Below, piece after piece: positions 1-9,062 of a stretch of DNA of 64,000 bases. Source of the DNA: Candidatus Sulfurimonas baltica (GTDB taxonomy: Bacteria > Campylobacterota > Campylobacteria > Campylobacterales > Sulfurimonadaceae); contig NZ_CP054492.1 of the NCBI RefSeq assembly GCF_015265455.1, forward strand, positions 496,001 to 560,000. The letters are read 5' to 3'. Both the position numbers and the translations under genes were made by a program. Under the pieces are notes generated by a model. It was not told the origin of the DNA. It worked only from the letters and a program-made list of their open reading frames with translations, and searched no databases. The stretch's first letter is position 1; every line of letters starts with the position of its first letter.

Positions 1-5
1 GTTAT

Positions 6-209
6 ATGACGTGGGAAGATAAAGATAAAACAGAGCTGATATCTACATGTAAGAAAGAGAATAATGAAACATTGTGCAACTGTTTGGATGATAAAATTTT
101 TAAAGAGTATACGTATGATGAGTTTAAAAATATAGATAAAAACGGCACAGAATTTAAAGCATTTGTAAAAGAGGCAAAAGAGGAGTGTTTAGATGATTCA
201 TGGTTCTAA
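6..209 (+). CDS. Small Cys-containing protein, unknown function, possibly cut by window edge
   Basis: A 67-residue reading frame begins at the ATG at 6, but the same frame is open to the first base of the window, so the real start may lie outside it. The product is acidic and lysine-rich, with cysteines at about residues 15, 23, 25 and 61 (a C-N-C pair in the middle). That pattern would suit a small exported protein whose signal peptide is cut off by the window, but no signal is visible. It overlaps the next frame by 17 bases, which suggests co-translation. I do not recognise the family. Confidence 0.5.
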   Translation: MTWEDKDKTELISTCKKENNETLCNCLDDKIFKEYTYDEFKNIDKNGTEFKAFVKEAKEECLDDSWF

Positions 210-468
210 AGAAATAAACAATTTTGATGAAAAGCTTACATGCGAGGGCATTATTGGCGATGGTTGTGGCGGTGGCAGACTTTTCACAATAAACGAAAAT
301 AAGCTCAAAGCTTACGATCCACAAAGTAAAACTACTATAATACTATTAGAAAATATTTATAAGCCAATCTCAATAAGTAAGAGAGGGTGCACTATTTTTA
401 TTACATGTAAAGATGAAAACATTGAGTTTGACCTTTCAAGCATGAGTAAACTAAACCATAACCTATAA
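193..468 (+). CDS. Hypothetical protein, 91 aa
   Basis: This 91-residue frame overlaps the preceding small gene by 17 bases on the same strand. It has a Gly/Cys patch (G-D-G-C-G-G-G near residues 22-28) and a beta-rich remainder with two further cysteines. There is no signal peptide or membrane segment. No family is recognised. The coupling to the gene before it is the only clue to its role. Confidence 0.5.
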   Translation: MIHGSKEINNFDEKLTCEGIIGDGCGGGRLFTINENKLKAYDPQSKTTIILLENIYKPISISKRGCTIFITCKDENIEFDLSSMSKLNHNL

Positions 469-539
469 AGTCTATTTAACTATATTATTGATATACTTCA
501 CCATAAATCTAACATAACAAACCATAAGGAAATAGATAA

Positions 540-1829
540 ATGATAAAAAAGTTACTACTGATTGTTACGGTTGCTTTAACATCTTTCGCATATGAAATAG
601 TTGTAAATGAGACAATAAAACTTGAAAAAAAATCTACTCTAACAAGAGATGATTCAAGTAATATAATAACTGATAGTACGACGGGTATGATGTGGAAAGA
701 TGACTATAAAGTACAAAAAACGTGGAGTGAGGCAAAATCCTATTGTGAAGATTTAGTGATGAGTGGATATGAAGACTGGAGACTGCCAGCTATTAATGAA
801 CTTGAGAGTATTGCTGATTACACTATGCATAAACCGGCAATAAAAACTGGTTTTGACAATGTCACTTCTCACATTTACTGGTCATCATCTACTGACGTCT
901 CAAACAACAATGATGCATGGTACCTCCTTTTTGAAAATGGTCGTTCATATACCCTTGATAAGTCAAATAGTTATAATGTTAAGTGTGTTAGAACACAGCA
1001 GAAGAAGCCATCAGAAATAAAGAGAAAAGGTGATATTGTTACTGATAGTGATACAGGGATAATGTGGCAAGATAACAGCGAAACTGCAAGTTTACAAAAA
1101 GATTACAACGGTGCTAAAAAGTATTGTGAAAATCTGGCGTTAGATGGGAAAGACGATTGGTATTTACCGACAGTAGAACAACTTCTGACAATAACAGATA
1201 AAGAAAAGATTAATCCATCTGTAAGAAAAGGGTTTAATAGCACCGCTTCTGAAGGCTATTGGTCATCATCTATACATGCCTCACATCAAGAGAGAGTCTG
1301 GTATGTACACTTTGGTTACGGTTTTTCCAGTGACTACGGCAGTAAAGAGGATAATCGTCATGTGAGATGTGCAAGAGCAGGAAATCACAATGGCTTAAGT
1401 TTTAATAGTTTGGTTTCAAAATTGGTTGAAGAGGAGATGCAAACTATTCCAAAGCCATCAACTAGAAAACATCTTGAAGATAGAGTCTTGAGAAAAGCTA
1501 TCGAGATAACCTGGGGTAAACCAATACTCACAAATTTTGAATATAACGGAAGAAAAGGTTATTTTACTGCAAGTTTGTCTTTTGAAGGAAAGTTAGATTT
1601 TGAGCAAGAAATTTCTATAGATGTAAGTAAAAAAGAGCACATAAGCTTTAAGAGAAACTTCAAAACATTAAAACCAGAGGCAGTTTTTGAGTATGATGGC
1701 AGCAGCGTAACACTTAAAGATGTGAGAGTTTTATATGAAGCAAAGTCTTACTCAATGAAGTTTGTAAACAAAAAAATAGAAAATATTAAAGAGGCTGTAA
1801 GCATCAGTAATGATATTAAGTTTGATTAA
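540..1829 (+). CDS. Secreted protein with two DUF1566 (Lcl_C-like) domains
   Basis: The 429-residue product starts with a Sec signal peptide (about residues 1-17, ending S-F-A-Y). Two DUF1566 domains follow at about 41-151 and 164-280. Each shows the family signature in order: T-G-x-M-W near the start, a Y/A-x-x-Y-C segment, D-W-R/Y-L-P, Y-W-S-S-S, and a terminal V-K/R-C-V/A-R. These domains adopt a C-type-lectin-like fold and usually occur in exported or surface proteins; no enzymatic role is known. Residues about 290-429 are a beta-rich tail of unknown type. The start has an AAGGAA ribosome site 7 bases upstream. The same domain occurs in the giant lipoprotein at 42470-47026. Confidence 0.8.
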   Translation: MIKKLLLIVTVALTSFAYEIVVNETIKLEKKSTLTRDDSSNIITDSTTGMMWKDDYKVQKTWSEAKSYCEDLVMSGYEDWRLPAINELESIADYTMHKPAIKTGFDNVTSHIYWSSSTDVSNNNDAWYLLFENGRSYTLDKSNSYNVKCVRTQQKKPSEIKRKGDIVTDSDTGIMWQDNSETASLQKDYNGAKKYCENLALDGKDDWYLPTVEQLLTITDKEKINPSVRKGFNSTASEGYWSSSIHASHQERVWYVHFGYGFSSDYGSKEDNRHVRCARAGNHNGLSFNSLVSKLVEEEMQTIPKPSTRKHLEDRVLRKAIEITWGKPILTNFEYNGRKGYFTASLSFEGKLDFEQEISIDVSKKEHISFKRNFKTLKPEAVFEYDGSSVTLKDVRVLYEAKSYSMKFVNKKIENIKEAVSISNDIKFD

Positions 1830-1861
1830 TTATAAAAAATAAACACTAAAAGAGAATAGTT

Positions 1862-2359
1862 ATGGAAAAAGTTGAACCTATGACTCTGTTTGGATATGAA
1901 AAACTCCAAGCAGAAGTAAAAAATTTAAAAGAGGTAAAAAGACCTCAAGTTGTCAGAGATATAGAAGAAGCATTAGAACATGGTGATTTAAAAGAAAATG
2001 CAGAGTACCACGCGGCAAAAGAGCAGCAAAGACACATTGACGGGCGACTGCAAGACCTTGCCGACATTATAGGGTGTGCAAAAATTGTCGATCCATCTGA
2101 GCTTACACACTCTCGCATTAGTTTTGGTTCGACAATTATGATGACAGACATGAACACTGATGAAGAGATAGTATATACTATAGTCGGTGGATGTGAGAGC
2201 AACCCTGATATGGGGCTAATATCATTTGGTTCGCCTTTGGCAAAACAACTTTTAGGAAAAGTTGAGGGTGATGAGGTAAAGGTTAGATTGCCAGGCGGCG
2301 AGAAAGAGTTTGAGATAAACGAGGTTAGATACCAGGAGATAGTCTTTGAGTGTAATTAA
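1862..2359 (+). CDS. greA: Transcription elongation factor GreA
   Basis: GreA rescues backtracked RNA polymerase by stimulating cleavage of the extruded 3' RNA. The 165-residue length is typical. The N-terminal coiled coil carries G-D-L-K-E-N-A-E-Y, with the acidic tip that enters the polymerase secondary channel. The C-terminal globular domain ends with I-S-F-G-S-P-L-A and the P-G-G-E-K-E-F-E-I motif. It overlaps argC by 14 bases, so the two are probably co-transcribed and translationally coupled. Confidence 0.95.
   Translation: MEKVEPMTLFGYEKLQAEVKNLKEVKRPQVVRDIEEALEHGDLKENAEYHAAKEQQRHIDGRLQDLADIIGCAKIVDPSELTHSRISFGSTIMMTDMNTDEEIVYTIVGGCESNPDMGLISFGSPLAKQLLGKVEGDEVKVRLPGGEKEFEINEVRYQEIVFECN
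2334..2348 (+). promoter_or_regulatory. Ribosome site that fixes the TTG start of argC
   Basis: AGGAG at 2334-2338 lies 7 bases before TTG at 2346. No ATG or GTG in the argC frame precedes the conserved N-terminal G-I-I-G-A-S-G-Y-T-G segment, so translation very likely starts at this TTG inside the end of greA. Confidence 0.65.
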
Positions 2360-3350
2360 TGTAGGGATAATCGGAGCTAGCGGTTATACAGGGCTAGAGC
2401 TTGTTAAAATACTTATAAAGCATCCAAAATTCAATCTATCTTACGTTGCAAACTCTGAGGGTGGAGTAATGCTGAGTGATCTTCACCCATCTTTGAGCGG
2501 AGTTTATGAGTGCAAGGTTTTAAAAACTGATGTTGATGAGTTGGCACAAGAGTGTGAACTTGTATTTTTAGCAGTTCCTCATCAGACCGCTATGGCTTAC
2601 GTGAAACCACTTATAGCAAAAGGTGTTAAAGTGGTTGATTTATCTGCCGACTATAGACTTACACAAGATTTATATGAAGAATTTTATTGTCCTCACACAG
2701 ATGTCCAAAATTTATCACATGCAGTCTATGGACTTCCTGAGATTAACCGTGAAGCTTTAAAGAGTGCAAAACTTGTGGCAAATCCAGGGTGTTTTCCAAC
2801 TTCTGCAATTTTAGGACTTTTACCTTTTATGGAAAAAAGACTGAAAAATACACCTATTATTATAGATGCAAAAACAGGCGTAAGCGGAGCAGGAAAAAAG
2901 CTTAGTGATGTAACGCACTTTGTAAATGTAAATGATAACTTATTCGCATACAATCCACTTATGCACAGACATGCTCCGGAGATTGCACAAAAGCTACATG
3001 TAGATTTTGACGAGGTTAATTTTGTCCCATATTTAGTGCCTGTAACACGCGGTATGATAAGTTCTATATATATACAAGTTAGTGGTGATTTTGATGCTTT
3101 TGAACTGTTGAGAGAGTTCTATAAAGACGAACAACATGTAAGAGTATGTAAGAATCCTGTAGATATGAAAAGTGTATCTGGTACAAATTTCTGTGATATA
3201 TATGTAAAACAAAAAGGTAGTGTTCTCTTTATATCGAGTGCAATTGACAACTTAATGAGAGGGGCTTCATCTCAAGCAGTAGTTAACGCAAATATTATGA
3301 TGGGAGTTGATGAATCAGCTGGAATTCCAAATATAGCCTATGTCCCATAG
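2346..3350 (+). CDS. argC: N-acetyl-gamma-glutamyl-phosphate reductase
   Basis: ArgC catalyses the NADPH-dependent reduction of N-acetylglutamyl phosphate to the semialdehyde in cytoplasmic arginine biosynthesis. The N-terminus shows the dinucleotide-binding G-A-S-G-Y-T-G. The active-site cysteine sits in V-A-N-P-G-C-F-P-T at about residue 148, and the H-R-H-A-P-E-I segment near residue 206 is typical. The 334-residue length fits the family. It uses a TTG start overlapping greA, and its 3' end overlaps the next gene by 11 bases, so three genes form a tight operon. Confidence 0.95.
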   Translation: MSVINVGIIGASGYTGLELVKILIKHPKFNLSYVANSEGGVMLSDLHPSLSGVYECKVLKTDVDELAQECELVFLAVPHQTAMAYVKPLIAKGVKVVDLSADYRLTQDLYEEFYCPHTDVQNLSHAVYGLPEINREALKSAKLVANPGCFPTSAILGLLPFMEKRLKNTPIIIDAKTGVSGAGKKLSDVTHFVNVNDNLFAYNPLMHRHAPEIAQKLHVDFDEVNFVPYLVPVTRGMISSIYIQVSGDFDAFELLREFYKDEQHVRVCKNPVDMKSVSGTNFCDIYVKQKGSVLFISSAIDNLMRGASSQAVVNANIMMGVDESAGIPNIAYVP

Positions 3351-4077
3351 TATAGAAGTTTTAGAGGGTGCATTTATTGTTTCAGATGCACACTACTCAA
3401 ATATGCGACCGGAACTTTTAGATTTTATAAAAGATATCCATTCAAAAAAATTGAAACCAACTCAACTGATTCTTATGGGTGATATATTTGATGCTCTGTT
3501 TGGCGGAGTTTTTTACACTCAAAAAATAAACACTCAAGTAGTAAAGCTTATAAATGAAATCTCTAAAGATGTAGAGGTGATTTATCTAGAGGGAAATCAC
3601 GACTTCAATTTAAAGAAAATATTTCCACAAGTAAAAATATTTCCAATTTCATTACAGCCGGTTACATGTGATTATAATGGTAAAAAAATTTTACTAGCAC
3701 ATGGAGATATAGAGTCTGATTTTGGATATAGAATTTATACATCTATGATTAGAAACCATCTTATTGTTTATATATTAAACATAATAGACACTTTGTCTGG
3801 GCACTACATATTAAAAAAATTAGATAAACATTTAAGTAAAAAAAATGATTGCAAAGAGTTTACTGGGTTTACTAAATATATATCAGACAGGTTAGAAAAA
3901 AAATACAGTTGTGACTGCTTTATAGAAGGGCATTTTCATCAAAACAGAACTATGATACTTGAGAAGTTTACATATATAAATTTAGGTGCTTTTGCTTGCA
4001 ATCAAAGATATTTTATTGTAAAATCTGCGAAAGAACCAGAGTTATTGCAAGAGAAAATTTTCTCTAAAGGGAATTGA
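3340..4077 (+). CDS. Metallophosphoesterase, LpxH-like (UDP-2,3-diacylglucosamine diphosphatase family)
   Basis: The 245-residue product has the calcineurin-type metal-binding motifs in order: D-A-H near residue 18, G-D-I-F-D near 47, G-N-H-D near 85, H-G-D near 127 and G-H-F-H near 203. Such enzymes hydrolyse phosphate esters with two metal ions. This sub-type resembles LpxH, which acts in lipid A synthesis at the inner membrane, but the exact substrate cannot be read from the sequence. The start lies 11 bases inside argC, so it is probably translated by coupling. Confidence 0.75.
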   Translation: MSHSIEVLEGAFIVSDAHYSNMRPELLDFIKDIHSKKLKPTQLILMGDIFDALFGGVFYTQKINTQVVKLINEISKDVEVIYLEGNHDFNLKKIFPQVKIFPISLQPVTCDYNGKKILLAHGDIESDFGYRIYTSMIRNHLIVYILNIIDTLSGHYILKKLDKHLSKKNDCKEFTGFTKYISDRLEKKYSCDCFIEGHFHQNRTMILEKFTYINLGAFACNQRYFIVKSAKEPELLQEKIFSKGN

Positions 4078-4080
4078 AGT

Positions 4081-5031
4081 ATGACAAGAGATGAATCACT
4101 AAAGGTCGGCTCTAACGAGATGGAGCTTGTAGATTTTCGCATTTTTAAGCAAGAGGATGACAACGTATATGAAGGAATTTATGGTATCAATGTATCAAAA
4201 GTTCGTGAAATAATTAAACTACCACATTTAACAGAATTGCCTGGAACACCAGACTACATAGAGGGTATTTTTGATTTAAGAGATATTGTGATTCCTGTTG
4301 TTAATTTAGCTAAATGGATGAAAATCAAAGTGCCAGAGGAAGCTGAGAAAAATTCAAGAGTAATTATTACAGAATTCAATAATGTACTTATTGGTTTTAT
4401 AGTCCATGATGCTAAAAGAATAAGACGAATTAATTGGTCAGAGATAGAGCCAGCATCTTTTGTTGGTGATTCTGGAACACTTGAGGGAAGTAAGATAACA
4501 GGTGTTACCAGAATAGAGGGCGACAATGTACTTCTGATTTTGGATTTAGAGAGCGTTGTTGAAGATTTAGGTCTATATGCACCTGACACACAGAGCGTTC
4601 CTGCTGAGATAGAAAAATTTACCGGATTAGCACTTATTTTAGATGATAGTCCAACTGCTAGAAGGATTGTAAAAGAAGCAGTTGTTAAAATGGGATTTAA
4701 AGTCATGGAAGCCGGAGATGGCAAAGAGGGTCTTGAAAAGCTTGAAGAGATATACAAAGCATATGGAGAAGACGTAGCAAATAATCTTAAAATTATTATT
4801 TCTGATGTTGAGATGCCAAAAATGGATGGTTTCCATTTTGCAGCAAATGTCAGAGATGATGTCAGGTTTAAAGGTATTCCAATCGTGTTCAACTCATCTA
4901 TTAGTGATCACTTTAGTGAAGCTAGGGGTAAAGAAGCAGGCGGAGAGGGTTATTTAGTTAAGTTTAAGGCTAAAACATTTTATGAAGAAGTGTCACGAAT
5001 AATACGTGCACATATGAAAACAGGAGCGTAA
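4081..5031 (+). CDS. cheV: Chemotaxis coupling protein CheV (CheW domain + receiver)
   Basis: CheV links chemoreceptors to CheA and carries its own phosphorylatable receiver. Residues about 15-165 form a CheW-like domain, with the typical V-R-E-I and D-L-R-D-x-V-I-P-V-V stretches. Residues about 180-316 form a receiver with acidic pair D-D near 190 and the phospho-acceptor in I-S-D-V-E-M-P-K-M-D-G near 242. It is followed after 2 bases by cheA and then cheW, the usual Campylobacterota order. Confidence 0.93.
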   Translation: MTRDESLKVGSNEMELVDFRIFKQEDDNVYEGIYGINVSKVREIIKLPHLTELPGTPDYIEGIFDLRDIVIPVVNLAKWMKIKVPEEAEKNSRVIITEFNNVLIGFIVHDAKRIRRINWSEIEPASFVGDSGTLEGSKITGVTRIEGDNVLLILDLESVVEDLGLYAPDTQSVPAEIEKFTGLALILDDSPTARRIVKEAVVKMGFKVMEAGDGKEGLEKLEEIYKAYGEDVANNLKIIISDVEMPKMDGFHFAANVRDDVRFKGIPIVFNSSISDHFSEARGKEAGGEGYLVKFKAKTFYEEVSRIIRAHMKTGA

Positions 5032-5033
5032 AT

Positions 5034-7436
5034 ATGGATGAATTTCAGGAGATACTACAGGATTTCTTAGTTGAGTCTTTTGAGCTGATTGAGCAATTAG
5101 ATCAGGATTTGGTAGAGTTAGAGAGTAGACCTAACGATTTAGAGCTTTTAAATGGGATCTTTCGTGTTGCGCATACTGTTAAAGGTGCATCATCTTTTTT
5201 AAATTTTGATGTTTTGACACACTTAACTCACCACATGGAAGATGTTTTAAACAAAGCTAGACATGGCGATTTAGTAATTGATGCAAATATTATGGATGTT
5301 ATTTTACAATCTATAGATTTGATGAAATCACTTCTTGAGACTATTCGTGATACAAGCCAAGATGCCGGTATAGATGTGTCAGAATGTGTTGCAAGACTAG
5401 ATAGAGTCAGCGGCGGAGATGGAAAGGTAGAAACTCCAGTAGCACAAGTACCAGAACCTGTTGTGGAAGAGACTGCGCCAGAAGCAGCTCCAGAACCAAC
5501 AAGCGATGAGAGTGAGCCTGATTATGACAATATGGGTGCAGATGAACTTGAAGCTGAGATAGAGAGGCTTCTAAATGCCAGACAAGAAGAAGATAAGATT
5601 AAAAGAGCAGCTAAAATAGCAGCAGGTGAGAGTGTTCCATCTTTAGACCCAGACGATGAAGATTACTACTCAGAGCCAGAAATAATTGCTCAGCCTGTAG
5701 CATCAGCTCCAGTACATGTGGCTCCTGCTTCGAGAGCAAAAGCGGAACCAATTGAAGACGTAAAGGCAGCCGCACCTGCAAAAAAATCGAGTACTGTTGA
5801 GCAGACAATACGTGTTGATGTAAATAGACTTGACCATCTTATGAATTTAATTGGTGAGTTGGTTCTTGCGAAGAACAGACTTATTAAGATTAATGATGAT
5901 GTTGAGGAACGCTATGAGGGGGAGGAGTTTCTTGAGGAGTTAAATCAAGTTGTTTCTATTGTTTCTCTTGTTACAACAGACCTACAAATAGCTGTTATGA
6001 AGACAAGAATGCTTCCTATTGGCAAAGTATTTAATAAGTTTCCAAGAATGATTCGAGACTTAACTCGTGAACTAAATAAAAAAATTGAACTTGATATCTC
6101 CGGTGAAGATACTGAGCTTGACAAATCTATTGTTGAAGAGGTTGGTGATCCTTTAGTCCACATTATCCGAAACTCATGCGATCACGGGATTGAGATCCCA
6201 TCAGTTCGTGCTGAACAGGGTAAAGATGAGCAGGGTACCATCAAGTTGACTGCATACAATGAAGGCAATCAGATTATTATTCAAATAGATGATGATGGTA
6301 AGGGGCTTGACGCAGATATCTTAAAAAATAAAGCTTTGGAAAAAGGTCTTATTACTGAGAAAGAAGCTGATAATATGAGCGATAAAGAGGCTTTTGCCCT
6401 TATTATGAAGCCAGGTTTCTCAACAGCAGCTGTAGTTACAAATGTCTCAGGTCGTGGCGTTGGTATGGATGTTGTAAAAACTAATATTGAAAAAGTTAAT
6501 GGAATCATTGATATTGATAGTGAAATTGGAATTGGAACATCTATTAAGTTAAAGATTCCTCTAACTTTGGCTATTATTCAGGCACTTTTAGTTGGTGTTC
6601 AAGAGGAGCATTATGCTATTCCTCTTGCGTCAGTTTTAGAGACTGTTAGAATTTCCAAAGATGAGATTTACACAGTTGAAGGGCGCTCAGTTATGAGACT
6701 TCGTGATGAGGTTCTCTCTCTGGTTCATATTGGAGATATTTTTGAGGTTGAGCGTATATTGGACTCAAGCGAGCATGCTTATGTAGTTGTTCTCGGTTTG
6801 GGAACAAGCAAGCTTGGCTTGATAGTAGATATACTTGTTGGACAAGAGGAGATTGTTATTAAATCTCTTGGTGATTTCCTAAAAGGTATAGAAGGTGTTG
6901 CTGGTGCAACTATCCGTGGCGATGGAGGCGTTACACTAATTGTTGATGTAATAGCTCTTATGGATATAGCCAAAAAAGTAAAATCAACAGTTCGTAATGA
7001 CAGTGCAGAAAAAGCGGCTCTATTGTCACGCGACAAGACTAAAAGAAGTGATTACACAGTTATGATTGTAGATGACTCTAAAACAGATAGAACAATTATG
7101 AGAAAAGCACTTGAACCACTAGGAATTACTTTAGTTGAAGCGGGTGATGGACAAGAAGCACTAAATATTTTAAAGCAGGGTGATCATAATTTTGATGCAA
7201 TGTTGGTAGATATTGAAATGCCTAGAATGGATGGTTATACTCTTGCTAATGAGATTAAAAAATATAACCGTTACAAAAACTTGCCTCTTATTGCTGTAAC
7301 ATCACGTACTGGTAAGTCAGATCGTATGCGCGGTGTTGAATCTGGAATGGTTGAATATATTACTAAGCCATACTCTGCTGACTACCTATCAAGTGTAGTT
7401 CAAAGAAATATTAATTTTAAATCGGAGTTTTTATAA
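5034..7436 (+). CDS. cheA: Chemotaxis histidine kinase CheA with C-terminal receiver
   Basis: The 800-residue protein has an Hpt domain with phospho-accepting His47 (R-V-A-H-T-V-K-G). A Pro/Ala/Glu-rich linker follows at about 130-255. The dimerisation helices begin near 260 (D-H-L-M-N-L-I-G-E-L). The ATPase domain contains N-S-C-D-H-G-I-E, D-D-D-G-K-G-L and G-R-G-V-G-M-D-V. A CheW-like regulatory domain spans about 520-650. The C-terminal receiver has its Asp near 725 (V-D-I-E-M-P-R-M-D-G). The CheA-receiver fusion is usual in Campylobacterota. No P2 domain is evident; the acidic linker takes its place. The stop overlaps the cheW start. Confidence 0.95.
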   Translation: MDEFQEILQDFLVESFELIEQLDQDLVELESRPNDLELLNGIFRVAHTVKGASSFLNFDVLTHLTHHMEDVLNKARHGDLVIDANIMDVILQSIDLMKSLLETIRDTSQDAGIDVSECVARLDRVSGGDGKVETPVAQVPEPVVEETAPEAAPEPTSDESEPDYDNMGADELEAEIERLLNARQEEDKIKRAAKIAAGESVPSLDPDDEDYYSEPEIIAQPVASAPVHVAPASRAKAEPIEDVKAAAPAKKSSTVEQTIRVDVNRLDHLMNLIGELVLAKNRLIKINDDVEERYEGEEFLEELNQVVSIVSLVTTDLQIAVMKTRMLPIGKVFNKFPRMIRDLTRELNKKIELDISGEDTELDKSIVEEVGDPLVHIIRNSCDHGIEIPSVRAEQGKDEQGTIKLTAYNEGNQIIIQIDDDGKGLDADILKNKALEKGLITEKEADNMSDKEAFALIMKPGFSTAAVVTNVSGRGVGMDVVKTNIEKVNGIIDIDSEIGIGTSIKLKIPLTLAIIQALLVGVQEEHYAIPLASVLETVRISKDEIYTVEGRSVMRLRDEVLSLVHIGDIFEVERILDSSEHAYVVVLGLGTSKLGLIVDILVGQEEIVIKSLGDFLKGIEGVAGATIRGDGGVTLIVDVIALMDIAKKVKSTVRNDSAEKAALLSRDKTKRSDYTVMIVDDSKTDRTIMRKALEPLGITLVEAGDGQEALNILKQGDHNFDAMLVDIEMPRMDGYTLANEIKKYNRYKNLPLIAVTSRTGKSDRMRGVESGMVEYITKPYSADYLSSVVQRNINFKSEFL

Positions 7437-7930
7437 TGAGTGATAAATTAAAACAGATAATTGATAAGCAAAGTGCACAACAAAATAATACAGGCATTAT
7501 TACTGATAATGTAGTTCAACTTGTCGGATTTGTTATTGGAGAAGAGGAATATGCTATTCCAATTTTAGCAATTCAAGAAATTATTAAGCCTTTTCCATGG
7601 ACAAGAGTTCCTCAGGTTCCAAAACATGTTGTTGGTGTTTTTAATATGCGTGGGGCAGTTATCCCACTAATAGATCTTCGTATAAAATTTGGGCTAACTC
7701 CTAAAAAGCATACTGACGAGACACGTTTTATTGTTATGAGAGATGGGCATGATATTGCAGGTTTTGTAATAGACAGACTTACAATGGCAATAAGAATTAA
7801 AAAATCAGACATTGGTCCAGCTCCAGATACAATGAATGGTGACGACACAGCTATTGATGGAGTTGGTAAACAAGAGGATAGAATTATTACTATTCTTAAA
7901 GTGAACAAACTGCTAGAAAGAGATTTTTAG
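7436..7930 (+). CDS. cheW: Chemotaxis adaptor CheW
   Basis: A single CheW domain fills the 164-residue product from about residue 28. It contains the conserved E-E-Y-A-I-P-I, the P-x-x-V-x-G-V-F-N-M-R-G segment and the I-P-L-I-D-L-R strand that pack against receptor and kinase. It starts on the last base of cheA and is the last chemotaxis gene in this cluster; the Mla genes start 10 bases later. Confidence 0.94.
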   Translation: MSDKLKQIIDKQSAQQNNTGIITDNVVQLVGFVIGEEEYAIPILAIQEIIKPFPWTRVPQVPKHVVGVFNMRGAVIPLIDLRIKFGLTPKKHTDETRFIVMRDGHDIAGFVIDRLTMAIRIKKSDIGPAPDTMNGDDTAIDGVGKQEDRIITILKVNKLLERDF

Positions 7931-7940
7931 TAGTTTTTAC

Positions 7941-9062
7941 ATGTATCACTCATCTCTTGAAATTGAACATTCAGACAATAAGCTCTCCTTAGCGTTCACG
8001 GGAGAGCTTACTCTTTATAATATTTCAAAATATCAGAAACAGATAACTTCTATAAATTTTAATGGTGTTAAAATCGTAGAGATAGACTTTTCAAATCTTT
8101 TTTTTTTAGACAGTGCCGCTTCAATTTTTATATACAATTTACAAACCCAACTTTCCTCAAAAAACATACAAATCAATCTGCTTTGCAACAATAAAGAAAT
8201 ATTGGAAATATTAGAATTAATAAAAAAGCAAAAACAAAAAACAATTAAAATTTCACCCAATAAAGATATAAGTATTATAGAAAAGATAGGAATTAAAATT
8301 CATAGAAGCTATAAAGGATTTTTATCTTTAATGGCTTTTATGGGTGAGTTATTTATAAATATACTCTATTACTTTTTTTCAATTAAAAATATAAGGTATA
8401 AAGAGATTGCTTTTGAGATAAATGAAAGTGCTATAAAAGCAGTTGGCATTGTAGCTATAACTAGTTTTTTGATAGGCATAGTAGTAGCTTATCAGTCAGC
8501 ATTTCAATTGAAATTGTTCGGGGCAAATGTATTTATAGTTGATATACTAGGGTTGTCAATACTTAGAGAGATATCACCACTTATTACAGCTATAGTAATT
8601 GCAGGAAGAAGCGGTTCGGCTTTTACTGCTCAAATAGGTGCTATGAAAATCACTGAGGAACTTGATGCCATGAGAACTATGGGTTTTGACCCATATAAGT
8701 TTTTAGTACTTCCTCGTGTAATTGCTTTAATGATAGCCATGCCAATACTTATTTTTTTATCAGATGTAATGGCTATTTTAGGTGGGATGCTTGTGGCAAA
8801 TGTAGATTTGGATATCACTGTAAATCTTTTTTTAGATAGGTTTAGTGATGTTATTGCGGTAAAACACTTTTATATTGGGATTGTTAAAGGACCGTTCTTT
8901 GCTTTTTTTATTGCAACGATAGGAATATACCGAGGATTAATGGTTAAAAATGACACCCAGAGTATAGGATTTAACACAACTAAAAGTGTTGTAGAATCTA
9001 TTTTTGCTGTCATTATTTGTGATGCACTATTTTCAATAGCCTTTACTAACTTGGGGATATAA
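7941..9062 (+). CDS. mlaE: MlaE-type lipid ABC transporter permease with N-terminal STAS domain
   Basis: Residues about 1-95 look like a STAS domain (MlaB-like), with D-F-S-N-L-F-F-L-D-S-A-A. Residues about 120-373 are the MlaE permease, with multiple membrane segments and the hallmark E-I-S-P-L-I-T-A-I-V-I-A-G-R-S-G-S-A stretch and E-E-L-D-A-M. MlaE works with MlaF and MlaD in inner-membrane phospholipid exchange between membranes. The fusion of the STAS and permease parts replaces a separate mlaB. The stop overlaps the start of mlaF by one base. Confidence 0.88.
   Translation: MYHSSLEIEHSDNKLSLAFTGELTLYNISKYQKQITSINFNGVKIVEIDFSNLFFLDSAASIFIYNLQTQLSSKNIQINLLCNNKEILEILELIKKQKQKTIKISPNKDISIIEKIGIKIHRSYKGFLSLMAFMGELFINILYYFFSIKNIRYKEIAFEINESAIKAVGIVAITSFLIGIVVAYQSAFQLKLFGANVFIVDILGLSILREISPLITAIVIAGRSGSAFTAQIGAMKITEELDAMRTMGFDPYKFLVLPRVIALMIAMPILIFLSDVMAILGGMLVANVDLDITVNLFLDRFSDVIAVKHFYIGIVKGPFFAFFIATIGIYRGLMVKNDTQSIGFNTTKSVVESIFAVIICDALFSIAFTNLGI

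Noticed and set aside
4254-4892. Long antisense frame (212 codons) opposite cheV
   Set aside because: It mirrors the codon structure of an unmistakable CheV gene, and its product is a low-complexity Ser/Ile/Leu-rich shadow without motifs.
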